DNA of 64,000 nucleotides from Bacteroides caecigallinarum (GTDB lineage Bacteria > Bacteroidota > Bacteroidia > Bacteroidales > Bacteroidaceae), in the NCBI RefSeq assembly GCF_016901995.1, contig NZ_JACJLE010000011.1:16987-80986 (forward strand). The letters are read 5' to 3'. A program made the position numbers and the translations under genes. Positions 1-8,873 of this stretch are shown here, piece after piece. Position 1 is the stretch's first letter; every line of letters starts with the position of its first letter. The notes under the pieces are model-generated. The model saw nothing but the letters and a program-made list of their open reading frames with translations. It was not told the DNA's origin and did no database searches.

Positions 1-404
1 CAAAAAAACACACAGACACGCATTTTTCATTTAATTATGTCACACAATAAGTATAACAGGAACACATTAAGCAATAATATTACACAAATATGAAAGCACC
101 AATTTGAAAGTATAAATATTGTTAATGTGAATATTTATAAGATTTTTAATCAATACAAGAATATAAATTATAAAAAATACTTATTCTGAACATCCATTTT
201 CAGAGCTATCGAAAATCTGTAATACATATTGTAAGCAGTAAAACAAATAAAAAAGAACGGATTCTCGTCATAAATAAATTATCATTTCATAAAACATTGT
301 GAACAAATACATATACAAATCTAACATTATAAAATGGATGCTATTCGGTTCATAAAACATTTCATCTTTTATTGCATTTCAACTCATTCTTAATTATCCC
401 CCCC
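1..404. other. AT-rich intergenic stretch, no gene seen
   Basis: No convincing reading frame on either strand, no tRNA and no clear promoter. The sequence is very AT-rich. Its right end carries a terminator hairpin belonging to the neighbouring minus-strand gene. What lies to the left of the window is unknown. Confidence 0.6.
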
Positions 405-431
405 CAAAAAACCGCCCATAATAGAGCGGTT
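405..431 (-). terminator. Intrinsic terminator of the CorC/HlyC-family gene
   Basis: On the minus strand AACCGC (426-431) and GCGGTT (410-415) form a short stem, followed by a run of T and then G (398-409). It lies just downstream of the stop codon of the minus-strand gene. Confidence 0.7.
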
Positions 432-441
432 AAAATCTTTT

Positions 442-1719
442 CTAATCATGTTTGACCTGAGTAACAAGAACCTTATCAATTCTTGCCCCGTCCATATCAA
501 CTACTTCGAAATTAAATCCATTCCATTGCAGAGTCTCCCCACTTTGAGGTACATGCTGCAGGTGTTGTAATATAAGTCCTCCAAGGGTATGGAAATCTGA
601 TTTTTCAAACAATTCAGGACGGTTGAAATAATTAAGGAAGTCGTACATAGGACACTGTCCGTCAACCAACCACCCGTCGTTATTTACTCTCTTGATAATG
701 TCTGGTTCATCATCGGCTTCATCTACATTTCCTACCAGTCCTTCAAGAATATCTTTCAATGTAATAATACCAGTACATGCCCCAAATTCATCACATACAA
801 GAGCCCGGCTTATCTTCTTCATCTTCATTTGCTCAAGCACCTTATATACATTCATGTTTTCATGGAAGAACACCGCTTCCTGTGTCAAAGAAACAAGATT
901 AAAATCATTTTCATGCAGATGCAAAACGAGATCTTTCAAATGAATAACACCTTTTACATGATCCAAATCACCATCAGCAATAGGATAGAATTCATAAAGA
1001 TTGTCATTCACAATGCTTTTTACATCATCTACGGTCATATCTGTGTCCAGCCATACGATATCCGACTTATGCGTCATAATAGAGCTTACCTTCAAATCGC
1101 CCAAAAGAAATACCCTCTGCATGATATCCTGCTCAACCGGTTGCACCTCACCGTCTTCGGCTCCCTCTTTAATAATAGACTTGATTTCTTCTTCTGTCAC
1201 CTTATTATCCTCCTCTTTTACTCCAAGAAGATTGAAGATAACCTCAGTGCTTTTTGCTAGCAACCAAACGAAAGGAAGAGCTATTACAGAAAGTATGTTC
1301 ATCGGCTGAGCCATTACCTTTGCAGCCTTTTCAGCCATACTCATACCTATACGCTTAGGAACAAGCTCGCCAAATATAATAGTGAGATATGTCACGACTA
1401 CAACTATAATTCCCTGGGCCAAGCCAAAAGCGTATGTAGAAGAAATTCCCCAAGATTTCATAGCTTCTGTAAGGTCAACCGCAATCTGGTTTCCGGAATA
1501 AATACCGGTGAGGATTCCTATAAGAGTAATACCGATTTGTACTGTTGAAAGAAACCTGTCCGGTTCATTAGCAAGTTTAAGGGCTGTTTTGGCCGATTTG
1601 TTTCCGTTTTTAGCGTCAGCGGAAAGACGTGATTTACGGGCTGATATGAGCGCCACCTCGGACATTGCGAAAACTCCATTAAGCAATATCAACCAGATGA
1701 TTATAAAAATTTCGTTCAT
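442..1719 (-). CDS. CNNM/CorC-HlyC family membrane protein with CBS pair
   Basis: A 425-residue protein with the usual order of this family. An N-terminal DUF21/CNNM domain of about four hydrophobic segments occupies roughly residues 1-165. A CBS pair follows at about 205-330, and a C-terminal CorC_HlyC domain at about 345-425. Family members sit in the inner membrane and are linked to Mg2+/Co2+ export or tolerance; the old name haemolysin is misleading. The ATG at 1719 starts directly on the first membrane segment. A TATTTTTG -7 box (minus strand, 1745-1752) lies close upstream. The gene is monocistronic, with a terminator after it. The substrate cannot be read from the sequence. Confidence 0.9.
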   Translation of the reverse strand: MNEIFIIIWLILLNGVFAMSEVALISARKSRLSADAKNGNKSAKTALKLANEPDRFLSTVQIGITLIGILTGIYSGNQIAVDLTEAMKSWGISSTYAFGLAQGIIVVVVTYLTIIFGELVPKRIGMSMAEKAAKVMAQPMNILSVIALPFVWLLAKSTEVIFNLLGVKEEDNKVTEEEIKSIIKEGAEDGEVQPVEQDIMQRVFLLGDLKVSSIMTHKSDIVWLDTDMTVDDVKSIVNDNLYEFYPIADGDLDHVKGVIHLKDLVLHLHENDFNLVSLTQEAVFFHENMNVYKVLEQMKMKKISRALVCDEFGACTGIITLKDILEGLVGNVDEADDEPDIIKRVNNDGWLVDGQCPMYDFLNYFNRPELFEKSDFHTLGGLILQHLQHVPQSGETLQWNGFNFEVVDMDGARIDKVLVTQVKHD

Positions 1720-1832
1720 AGATATATATAAATATTTTCAACAGCAAAAATAATAGATTGTTCACGCTCAAGACGAATTAATAACATTCTATTAGAAAGT
1801 TTTAACAATATGTTTATTGTCCATTTTGGGCA

Positions 1833-1889
1833 ATACCTAAAAATGATTAGTAATACATACAAAAAACAGCATGAAATATACCTAAAAAT
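1833..1889 (+). repeat. Direct repeat pair upstream of the TonB receptor
   Basis: ATACCTAAAAAT occurs at 1833-1844 and again at 1878-1889, 45 bp apart, just upstream of the likely promoter of the TonB-receptor operon. This is a candidate regulator-binding pair; the regulator is unknown. Confidence 0.45.
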
Positions 1890-1894
1890 TGCGA

Positions 1895-1925
1895 TTGTGG
1901 GAAAATGCTCATGGCAGTAACTTTG
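1895..1925 (+). promoter_or_regulatory. Bacteroidetes promoter of the xus operon
   Basis: The -7 element TAACTTTG (1918-1925) matches TAnnTTTG. A TTGTGG at 1895-1900 sits at about the right distance for a -33 element. The start codon at 1973 leaves a leader of about 40 bases. Confidence 0.65.
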
Positions 1926-1972
1926 CATCCGGAATTAAAAGATTAGAAAATATATTTATAAGGTATTAGTTT

Positions 1973-4357
1973 ATGAGCAAAAAGCTGTGGAGTCAGTATT
2001 TTAAATTTGTGTTTCTTTTTGCCGCAATGACATTATGTATGACAGTCAAAGCGGAGGTACAGAAGATTATCTTATCCGGTATAGTAAAATCTACAGACAA
2101 GAGTCCTGTGGATTTTGCAACCGTCTATCTGAAGAACACCAACTTCGGATGTACTACTAATGAAAAAGGAGAATACAGACTTAACGCTCCTGCTGGAGAA
2201 TACACACTTGTAGTTTCGGCCATAGGTTTCGAGACTTACGAAAGAAAGATCAATGTCGGTCATCACAACAGCAGACACATAATAACATTAAAACCGTCAG
2301 TAACAGAACTGGACGAAGTAGTTGTAGTATCAAACGGAGTGAGTCGTCTGAAACGTTCAGCATTCAATGCAGTGGCTGTTGACACAAAGGAGATGAAGAA
2401 CAGTACCAAAAGCCTGAGTGATGCTCTAGCCAAAGCTCCTGGAATGAAACTCAGAGAATCAGGAGGTGTAGGTTCGGACATGCAGCTAATGCTTGACGGT
2501 TTCAGTGGAAAGCACGTGAAGGTTTTCATTGACGGCGTTCCGCAGGAAGGCGTTGGAAGTTCGTTCGGCCTGAATAACATCCCGGTAAACTTTGCAGAGA
2601 GAATAGAAGTATATAAAGGTGTAGTTCCAGTAGGCTTCGGCTCGGACGCCATAGGAGGAGTTATCAACATTGTCACGAACAAAAAGAGACAGAACTGGTT
2701 CCTTGATGCTTCGTATTCATACGGTTCTTTCAATACTCATAAATCAAACATTCATTTCGGACAGACTTTGAAAAACGGATTTACCTACGAGATAAATGCT
2801 TTTCAGAATTATTCGGACAACAATTATTATATAGACGGACCTATAAAAGACTTTGAAACCGGAAACATCAACGCAGGAACAGGCAGAGTAAAAAGATTCA
2901 ATGACACCTACCACAATGAAGCTGTAATCGGGAAAATTGGTGTAGTAGATAAGAAATGGGCAGACCGACTAATGTTCGGATTTACATATTCAAATATGTA
3001 TCAGGACATACAGACAGGTGTACGTCAGAATATCGTCTATGGCGAAAAGCACAGAAAAGGACATTCGCTTATGCCTTCAGTGGAATACAGTAAAAGAGAC
3101 CTTATTATTAAAGGACTTGAACTGATGATAACAGGTAACTACAACAGAAATACTACTTATAATGTAGACACTGCAGCATACGAATACAACTGGCTAGGCG
3201 ACAAGAAACTGATGAATACCCGTGGAGAACAGTCGTATCAATATTCGCGTGCAGACAATGATAACTGGAACAATACAGTAACACTGAACTACAGAATAGG
3301 TAAGGCACATTTCATTACATTTAATAATGTGTTCAATGCATTCAGACGCGAAAACACTTCTCTACTAACCAAAGAAGAACAGACCGACCCTATAGACAAA
3401 CGTACAAGGAAAAACATCAGCGGACTGTCATACAGACTTATGATGTCGGAAAGATGGAACTTTTCAGCTTTTGCAAAACAATATTTACAGTATGTATCAG
3501 GTCCGCAAGCCACAGATGCTAATAATTCAGACTTTGTACGTACAGACAGAAAAGTCAGTTCAACCGGTTATGGAGCAGCTGGTACATTCTTCGTAATACC
3601 TTCATTGCAGGTAAAACTCTCGTATGAAAAAGCCTACCGTCTGCCTACCATAGAAGAAATGTTCGGTGATGAAGACCTGGAAATGGGTGATGTAAGTATT
3701 CGCCCTGAGAACAGTGACAATATAAATCTGAATATAAGCTATAACAAGACTTTTGGCAAACATAGTGTTTATCTGGAAGGTGGACTTGTATATCGTGATA
3801 CAAAGGATTATATACAGAGAAACATTGCCGACCTCAGCGGTGGCAAAATGGCTGCAACATATATCAACTATGGAAAGGTTCTTACCAAAGGAGTAAATGC
3901 TTCAATAAGATACGGATTCAGCAATTGGCTGAGTATCGGAGGGAATTTCACCCGAATGGATGTAAGGGACAATCAGGAAAAGGCAATAGGTACCAACCAG
4001 CCTAATCTGGCTTACAAGGAACGTATGCCAAACATACCTTATATGTTTGCCGATTCGGACATAAACCTATACTGGCACAACCTGTTTGAGAAAGGCAACA
4101 CGCTGACCTTTACATACGACAACCAGTATCTGCACAGCTTTTCATACTATTCGCAGGTGATAGGCTCAAGCAGCGACTACATTGTTCCAAACCAGTTTTC
4201 GCACAACATCAGTCTTTCGTACAGCATGAAGAAAGGAAGATATAACATTTCCTTCGAATGCCGTAATCTGACAGACGAAAAACTGTACGACAATTTTAGT
4301 TTACAGAAAGCAGGAAGAGCATTCTACGGAAAAGTAAGAGTATATTTTGGTAAATAA
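1973..4357 (+). CDS. xusA: TonB-dependent outer-membrane receptor, XusA-like
   Basis: A 794-residue receptor. An N-terminal signal peptide (about 1-27) is followed by a carboxypeptidase-like beta-sandwich domain (about 33-110), typical of Bacteroidetes receptors. The TonB-box-like segment [11 protein letters not shown] (about 111-121) leads into the plug domain (about 125-235) and a 22-strand barrel to the C-terminus. The next two genes are a DUF4374 lipoprotein and a PepSY membrane protein. This trio is the arrangement of XusABC in Bacteroides thetaiotaomicron, which takes up foreign siderophores such as enterobactin. The substrate here is inferred from that context only. No SusD partner is present, which argues against a glycan receptor. 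Confidence 0.85.
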   Translation: MSKKLWSQYFKFVFLFAAMTLCMTVKAEVQKIILSGIVKSTDKSPVDFATVYLKNTNFGCTTNEKGEYRLNAPAGEYTLVVSAIGFETYERKINVGHHNSRHIITLKPSVTELDEVVVVSNGVSRLKRSAFNAVAVDTKEMKNSTKSLSDALAKAPGMKLRESGGVGSDMQLMLDGFSGKHVKVFIDGVPQEGVGSSFGLNNIPVNFAERIEVYKGVVPVGFGSDAIGGVINIVTNKKRQNWFLDASYSYGSFNTHKSNIHFGQTLKNGFTYEINAFQNYSDNNYYIDGPIKDFETGNINAGTGRVKRFNDTYHNEAVIGKIGVVDKKWADRLMFGFTYSNMYQDIQTGVRQNIVYGEKHRKGHSLMPSVEYSKRDLIIKGLELMITGNYNRNTTYNVDTAAYEYNWLGDKKLMNTRGEQSYQYSRADNDNWNNTVTLNYRIGKAHFITFNNVFNAFRRENTSLLTKEEQTDPIDKRTRKNISGLSYRLMMSERWNFSAFAKQYLQYVSGPQATDANNSDFVRTDRKVSSTGYGAAGTFFVIPSLQVKLSYEKAYRLPTIEEMFGDEDLEMGDVSIRPENSDNINLNISYNKTFGKHSVYLEGGLVYRDTKDYIQRNIADLSGGKMAATYINYGKVLTKGVNASIRYGFSNWLSIGGNFTRMDVRDNQEKAIGTNQPNLAYKERMPNIPYMFADSDINLYWHNLFEKGNTLTFTYDNQYLHSFSYYSQVIGSSSDYIVPNQFSHNISLSYSMKKGRYNISFECRNLTDEKLYDNFSLQKAGRAFYGKVRVYFGK

Positions 4358-4373
4358 AAGAATACAATCTAAA

Positions 4374-5786
4374 ATGAGCAAAAAAATGAGTAAAAAAAAT
4401 TTTATCAGAAACATGGCCATATTACTTGGCGTAGCAGTATCTGCAACTTCATGCAGCGAGGAGACAGTTGACAACAACAATAATAACAACAATACAGACC
4501 AAAAAGGTCAATATGTAATAGCTGCATCGGTCACAGCATCCGGAAATACCACTAACGTACTTCTTACAGCCTCATCGCTAGACGAAGGAACTGTTTCAAC
4601 CAAAAACAACGGACTTGTTAACGACGGAGCTACACAGTGGATATACTATAACAACCAGTATCTTTACGGGCTGGCATACAACCAAGGTAATGCGGGGGTC
4701 ACAACATCATTCATCCTTGACGCAAACAATAATATTAAAAAGAGAAACGGAGAATTTGCCATAAGACGTTTTACTACTTTTGGCACATACGGAAAGTATA
4801 TCATGACTACTTCTACCGGCGACGGACCTACAGAATGGAACGATGAAAACGGTTATACACCGAAATCATTCCTCATTTCTTATTTGGATGCCGCAGGAGA
4901 AGTTTATACAACTAACGATACTCAAAACGAAAAGTATCTGTCGGAAAACTTCCTTGGAAACGGAGAATATGTTACCTTAGCAGGTCTTCTTGAAAATAAC
5001 GGCAAGATATTTTCGGCAGCCATACCTATGGGATTGAGCCAGTACGGAACCAAATTTGAAAACGGGAAATGGGTTCTGCCAGGCAATGAGGATTTGGTAA
5101 AGACTGAATCAGGTGGTAGCGGAAGTAGTGCGTATGACAAAGATGAACTTCAGTGGACTCAGTACCCAAACGAATGCCACATAGCTATATTCTCTGACGA
5201 GACTCTCACAGAAAAGAAAATCATAACGACAGACAAGATAAGCTATGCAGCCGGAAGAATGAAATCGCAGTACTACCAAATGGTATGGAGTGCAGGCAAC
5301 GGTGATATTTACGTATTCTCACCAAGTTATGCCAAAACGATGAAAGACAGCCGCCAGCAGACTACACTGCCTGCCGGAGTTGTGAGAATTCCTGCCGGAA
5401 CAGAAGCTTTTGACGATTATTACTGCAATATAGAAGAGAAAACAGACGGAAAATCATTCATGCGCTGCTGGCCTATAGCTGACGACTATTTCCTTTTGCT
5501 CATGTACGACCGTCCATTCTCAGAAACAGGTTATACAGCAAACCAGCTTGCTATTTTCAAGGCTGAAGACAAGAAGCTTACATACGTAACAGGCATGCCT
5601 TCGGACGTAAGCGGATTCGGAAACACTCCATACATAGAAAATGGAAAAGCTTATGTAGCAGTTACTACCACTTCCGGATATCCTGCCATCTATAAGATAG
5701 ACCCTACTACAGGAGTTGCGACAAAAGGACTTACCGTAGAGGCGACTCAGCTTTCAGGTGTAGGAAGACTTAATGTAACAGAATAA
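4374..5786 (+). CDS. xusB: DUF4374 surface lipoprotein, XusB-like siderophore-binding protein
   Basis: A 470-residue lipoprotein. The reading frame opens at 4347, inside the end of the receptor gene, but the ATG at 4374 (or 4386) gives a normal type II signal peptide ending at lipobox Cys27 (SATSC), so I chose 4374. An asparagine-rich linker follows the cysteine, and the rest resembles the DUF4374 beta-propeller-like family. In B. thetaiotaomicron the DUF4374 protein XusB binds ferric enterobactin at the cell surface and passes it to XusA. The gene lies 16 bases after the receptor, consistent with co-transcription. The family assignment rests on overall similarity and neighbours. Confidence 0.8.
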   Translation: MSKKMSKKNFIRNMAILLGVAVSATSCSEETVDNNNNNNNTDQKGQYVIAASVTASGNTTNVLLTASSLDEGTVSTKNNGLVNDGATQWIYYNNQYLYGLAYNQGNAGVTTSFILDANNNIKKRNGEFAIRRFTTFGTYGKYIMTTSTGDGPTEWNDENGYTPKSFLISYLDAAGEVYTTNDTQNEKYLSENFLGNGEYVTLAGLLENNGKIFSAAIPMGLSQYGTKFENGKWVLPGNEDLVKTESGGSGSSAYDKDELQWTQYPNECHIAIFSDETLTEKKIITTDKISYAAGRMKSQYYQMVWSAGNGDIYVFSPSYAKTMKDSRQQTTLPAGVVRIPAGTEAFDDYYCNIEEKTDGKSFMRCWPIADDYFLLLMYDRPFSETGYTANQLAIFKAEDKKLTYVTGMPSDVSGFGNTPYIENGKAYVAVTTTSGYPAIYKIDPTTGVATKGLTVEATQLSGVGRLNVTE

Positions 5787-5796
5787 CATTGATAGC

Positions 5797-5830
5797 ATTA
5801 TAGGAGAGCTTCCATCTCCTATAATATTTT
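5797..5830 (+). terminator. Hairpin between xusB and xusC
   Basis: Eleven-base arms at 5797-5807 and 5815-5825 enclose a 7-base loop and are followed by an A/T-rich tract (ATTTTATT). It is a weak terminator or an mRNA-stability hairpin that could lower xusC expression relative to xusAB. Confidence 0.55.
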
Positions 5831-5847
5831 ATTACAAAAAAATAAGA

Positions 5848-6966
5848 ATGAATAAAACATTACACAAGATACATCTCTGGCTTTCTATCCCATTAGGGCT
5901 GATAATCACTGTGATATGTTTCACCGGAGCCACACTTGTATTCGAACAGGATATCACACGTGCCCTAAACAAAAATCTGTATCAGGTGGAAATACCGCAA
6001 GGCAAGGAAAGACTCAGTCCTTCTGAGGTCATAAATATATTACAGGAGAAGCACGATGGAATGAAGATTTCATCAGTAAGGATTCCTAACTCTCCCAAAG
6101 AAACTTATCAGATAAGCTTCAGCAACGGAGGAAAGAAAGTCCTGTTCGTCAATCCTTACACAGGAGAAAGCATAGGATGGTCGAAATCATATCCTTTCTT
6201 TCAGACTATGAGGAAACTCCACAGATGGTTTCTTGATATTCCTAAAAGTAAAGGCAGCATGTCAACCGGTAGACTTATAGTGGGTATTTCTACAATAGCC
6301 ATGACAATAATCCTCATAAGCGGACTGGTGATATGGATTCCACGTACCCGTAAGGCTCTGAAAAACAGACTTACAGTGGCGTGCGGCAAAGGTACAAGAC
6401 GACTGATGTACGACTCTCACGTAGCACTCGGTTTCTATGCCACAATATTCCTACTGATTATGGCACTGACCGGACCTACATGGTCGTTCGGATGGTATAG
6501 GGAAGCCGTGTCCTCACTTCTTGGAGCCGAGCCTCAACCACAGAGCCAACAAGCCGGATACGCTCACGGACATGGACATGATGAGAAAAAAGAAAACGGC
6601 AAGACAGAACGCCGACAGGAAACAAGCATAGCATACGATGCTGCCTTGAAGGAGATACAAAATCTCTATCCCGAATATAACTATATCAAGCTGAGCAAAA
6701 ATGAAGCCACTGTATCATTGAATAAAAACGGATACAGACAGAAATCTGACAACATAAAGTTCAATCCCCAAACCGGCAAAATAACCGAAATCAGAAAATT
6801 CGAGGATAACAGTGTCCGGCAGAACCTCAAAGGATTGATATATTCGCTGCACGTAGGAACATGGGGCGGTCCTGTAACCAAAGTCCTTTACTTCCTGGCA
6901 GCACTGATAGGTGCAACTCTCCCACTTACGGGATATTATCTTTGGCTTAAAAAGAAGATGAGGTAA
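5848..6966 (+). CDS. xusC: PepSY-associated TM helix protein, XusC-like inner-membrane reductase
   Basis: A 372-residue inner-membrane protein with four hydrophobic segments at about 11-32, 142-165, 192-213 and 345-367, and PepSY-like periplasmic regions between them. Histidines near the membrane (His9, His125, His191, His335) are placed as in the PepSY_TM family, whose members are thought to reduce or release iron from siderophores. A short histidine-rich run (HGHGH, 240-244) may bind metal. It completes the receptor/lipoprotein/PepSY trio and probably acts after the siderophore has entered the periplasm. An alternative reading as a haem-uptake helper cannot be excluded. Confidence 0.8.
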   Translation: MNKTLHKIHLWLSIPLGLIITVICFTGATLVFEQDITRALNKNLYQVEIPQGKERLSPSEVINILQEKHDGMKISSVRIPNSPKETYQISFSNGGKKVLFVNPYTGESIGWSKSYPFFQTMRKLHRWFLDIPKSKGSMSTGRLIVGISTIAMTIILISGLVIWIPRTRKALKNRLTVACGKGTRRLMYDSHVALGFYATIFLLIMALTGPTWSFGWYREAVSSLLGAEPQPQSQQAGYAHGHGHDEKKENGKTERRQETSIAYDAALKEIQNLYPEYNYIKLSKNEATVSLNKNGYRQKSDNIKFNPQTGKITEIRKFEDNSVRQNLKGLIYSLHVGTWGGPVTKVLYFLAALIGATLPLTGYYLWLKKKMR

Positions 6967-7022
6967 CAAAACTCCAGACAACATATCTGAAAGTTCGTAA
7001 CGGGCTTACATATTCTGTAAAT

Positions 7023-7106
7023 AGAACTTGTGTTTGTATAAACAACAGTGTGGTTTATATAAACACAAGTTCTGTTTTTATAAACCACACTGTTGTTTAT
7101 AGAAAA
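7023..7106. repeat. Interleaved inverted-repeat array with 21-bp period
   Basis: Four copies of a 12-bp near-palindrome (GTTTnTATAAAC; last copy degenerate) start at 7032, 7053, 7074 and 7095, exactly 21 bp apart. The 9-bp spacers before each copy are s1, s2, then the reverse complements of s1 and s2. This yields a perfect 13-bp inverted repeat (7023-7035 with 7061-7073) interleaved with a perfect 23-bp inverted repeat (7037-7059 with 7079-7101). The arms are therefore ordered A-B-A'-B'. No known element was recognised. Confidence 0.85.
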
Positions 7107-7190
7107 TAAGCTGAAGAAAATACTTTTTCGACGGCAAAAACCAAACATTTTATAGCAGTAAAGCAGTTTCTCAATTCAAAAACATATCAT

Positions 7191-7240
7191 AAATTGCCAA
7201 ATCTTCAAAAATATATGAGATTTGGCAATTTATATGGATT
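7191..7240. terminator. Large hairpin, possible terminator
   Basis: Perfect 14-bp arms at 7191-7204 and 7218-7231 around a 13-base loop, with a T-run at 7238-7244 on the plus strand. It may end transcription of the xus operon or act as an operator for the ATPase gene, whose promoter elements start in its right arm. Confidence 0.5.
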
Positions 7241-7248
7241 TTTTATAC

Positions 7249-7256
7249 TATATTTG
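7249..7256 (+). promoter_or_regulatory. -7 element for the AAA/DUF234 ATPase gene
   Basis: TATATTTG matches TAnnTTTG, 21 bases before the ATG at 7278. A TTTGG at 7221-7225 in the right arm of the preceding hairpin could serve as the -33 element, although the spacing is a few bases longer than usual. Confidence 0.5.
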
Positions 7257-7277
7257 TTAAAGTAAAATTCAACAGTT

Positions 7278-8693
7278 ATGATAATTGGACGAAAAGAAGA
7301 GCAGAAAACATTACTTTCGGCAGCACAGTCGGAGTATTCGGAATTGATAGCAGTCTATGGTCGCAGACGCGTAGGCAAAACATATCTTATTCGTGAAACT
7401 TTTGGCTATAAGTTTACATTCCAGCATACAGGCTTGGCCAATGCCAAAACCAAAGACCAATTGTTCAGTTTTGCTATCTCACTTCGCGATGCAGGTTACG
7501 ACGATTGTCCTACTCCGAAATCATGGCTGGAAGCATTCAGTCTGTTATCTCATTTTCTTAAGAACTCAACAGACGAGAAAAAGATAGTATTCCTTGATGA
7601 GCTTCCGTGGATGGACACCCCCCGTTCGAATTTCATTTCTGCTTTTGAACACTTCTGGAATGGATGGGCTTCAGCCCGCAAGGATATTGTTTTGATTATA
7701 TGCGGATCTGCCACATCGTGGATTATCAATAAGGTGATTAACGACCACGGAGGACTTCATAATCGTGTGACACAACGTATTGCCCTTCAACCATTTACTC
7801 TGAAAGAGTGCGAAATGTTCGTCCAAAACAAGGGAATTGAAATGAGCCGGTATCAAATTGCCGAGTGCTATATGGTATTGGGAGGCATACCATTTTATTG
7901 GAACTTGCTTGAAAAAGGACTTAGTCTTGCTCAAAACATCGATAAAATGTTCTTTTCCAGAAATGGGAAATTGACAAATGAGTTTAACCAACTCTATGCT
8001 TCTCTGTTTAAATCGCCTGAACAATATATAGATGTAGTAACAGCTCTCGGCAGAAAAAAGGCAGGTATGACTCGCGAAGAAATTATAACAGCAACAGACA
8101 AGCAAAGCAATGGTGCATTGAGCAAAGTGCTTGACGAGTTGGAATACTGCGGATTTATACGGAAATTCAATGGTTATGGAAAAAAAACAAAAGAGGCAAT
8201 CTATCAATTGACAGACAACTATACGCTCTTTTATTTCAAATTTATCCGGCAAAACACAAACAATGACGAGCACTTCTGGTCGGTTTCTATTGATTCTGCA
8301 ACGCATAGAGCATGGAGTGGTTTGGCTTTTGAACGCCTGTGTATGGCTCATACGCAGCAAATCAAGGCAGGATTAGGCATTTCCGGAGTATTAAGCAACA
8401 TCTACTCATGGCGAAAGGAAGCAGATGAAAATGGCGAAGGAGCACAAATAGATTTGTTGATAGACCGCAATGACCAGGTAGTGAATATATGCGAAATGAA
8501 ATACTCCCTGTCAGAGTTTTCTATCGATGCTGAGTACGAACGTAACCTACGCAACAAAAAGAGCGCATTCATCGAGACCACAAATACGCGCAAGGCTGTA
8601 CATATTACTATGGTAACGACATACGGAATCCGTAAGAACTCTCACTCCGGTATAGTGCAAAGCGAAATAACGTTGGAAGATTTGTTTGCATAG
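7278..8693 (+). CDS. AAA ATPase with C-terminal DUF234 nuclease-like domain
   Basis: A 471-residue soluble protein of the archaeal-type ATPase family. Walker A is GRRRVGKT (28-35), Walker B is VFLDELPW (about 104-111), and a GSATSW segment near residue 147 fits sensor 1. A winged-helix-like middle part is followed by DUF234 near the C-terminus, where IDLLIDR and CEMK resemble the D/ExK core of a PD-(D/E)xK nuclease fold. Such proteins are common and scattered in Bacteroidetes, and their role is unsettled; defence and DNA processing have been suggested. The gene is monocistronic and ends next to a strong terminator. Confidence 0.85.
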   Translation: MIIGRKEEQKTLLSAAQSEYSELIAVYGRRRVGKTYLIRETFGYKFTFQHTGLANAKTKDQLFSFAISLRDAGYDDCPTPKSWLEAFSLLSHFLKNSTDEKKIVFLDELPWMDTPRSNFISAFEHFWNGWASARKDIVLIICGSATSWIINKVINDHGGLHNRVTQRIALQPFTLKECEMFVQNKGIEMSRYQIAECYMVLGGIPFYWNLLEKGLSLAQNIDKMFFSRNGKLTNEFNQLYASLFKSPEQYIDVVTALGRKKAGMTREEIITATDKQSNGALSKVLDELEYCGFIRKFNGYGKKTKEAIYQLTDNYTLFYFKFIRQNTNNDEHFWSVSIDSATHRAWSGLAFERLCMAHTQQIKAGLGISGVLSNIYSWRKEADENGEGAQIDLLIDRNDQVVNICEMKYSLSEFSIDAEYERNLRNKKSAFIETTNTRKAVHITMVTTYGIRKNSHSGIVQSEITLEDLFA

Positions 8694-8694
8694 C

Positions 8695-8735
8695 GTTTAA
8701 TCAGCGTTTAAACACCATTTAAACAGTATTTAAAT
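8695..8735 (+). repeat. Four 11-bp phased repeats, candidate enhancer of the sigma-54 promoter
   Basis: RTTTAA cores start at 8695, 8706, 8717 and 8728, exactly 11 bp apart, and include the palindromes GTTTAAAC and ATTTAAAT. They lie about 80-117 bp before the -24 element, the usual place for an enhancer site of an NtrC-type activator. Function is inferred from position and phasing. Confidence 0.5.
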
Positions 8736-8747
8736 ACAAAACCGTAC

Positions 8748-8779
8748 AAGGTGTCCGTTTTCGGACACCTTATTTTTTC
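8748..8779 (+). terminator. Strong intrinsic terminator after the ATPase gene
   Basis: Perfect 10-bp arms (8748-8757 and 8762-8771) with a TTTT loop, followed by ATTTTTTCG. It insulates the sigma-54 promoter downstream and shows that the reading frame open from 8751 cannot use its first start codon. Confidence 0.85.
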
Positions 8780-8811
8780 GTCTTTCACTGATAATCAACG
8801 GATTAATATTT

Positions 8812-8828
8812 TGGCACACATCTTGCAT
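8812..8828 (+). promoter_or_regulatory. Sigma-54 (-24/-12) promoter of the export operon
   Basis: TGGCAC (8812-8817), five bases, then TTGCAT (8823-8828) matches the sigma-54 consensus TGGCAC-N5-TTGCW at every conserved base. Expected transcription start is near 8838, giving a leader of about 35 bases before the adaptor start codon at 8874. Confidence 0.85.
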
Positions 8829-8873
8829 AATAAAAAGCGTCATAACGAACAATTTTATTCAAAACAGATTATT

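Noticed and set aside
7023..7106. CRISPR array
   Set aside because: The unit is 12 bp with 9-bp spacers that are reverse complements of one another, unlike CRISPR repeats and unique spacers, and no cas genes are nearby.
7671..8360. 229-codon frame on the minus strand opposite the ATPase gene
   Set aside because: It is a shadow of the well-supported AAA/DUF234 gene; cysteine-rich translation without domain likeness.
8751..8873. Upstream extension of the adaptor gene to 8751
   Set aside because: It begins inside a terminator stem and ahead of the sigma-54 promoter; the added residues have no signal or conservation typical of adaptors.
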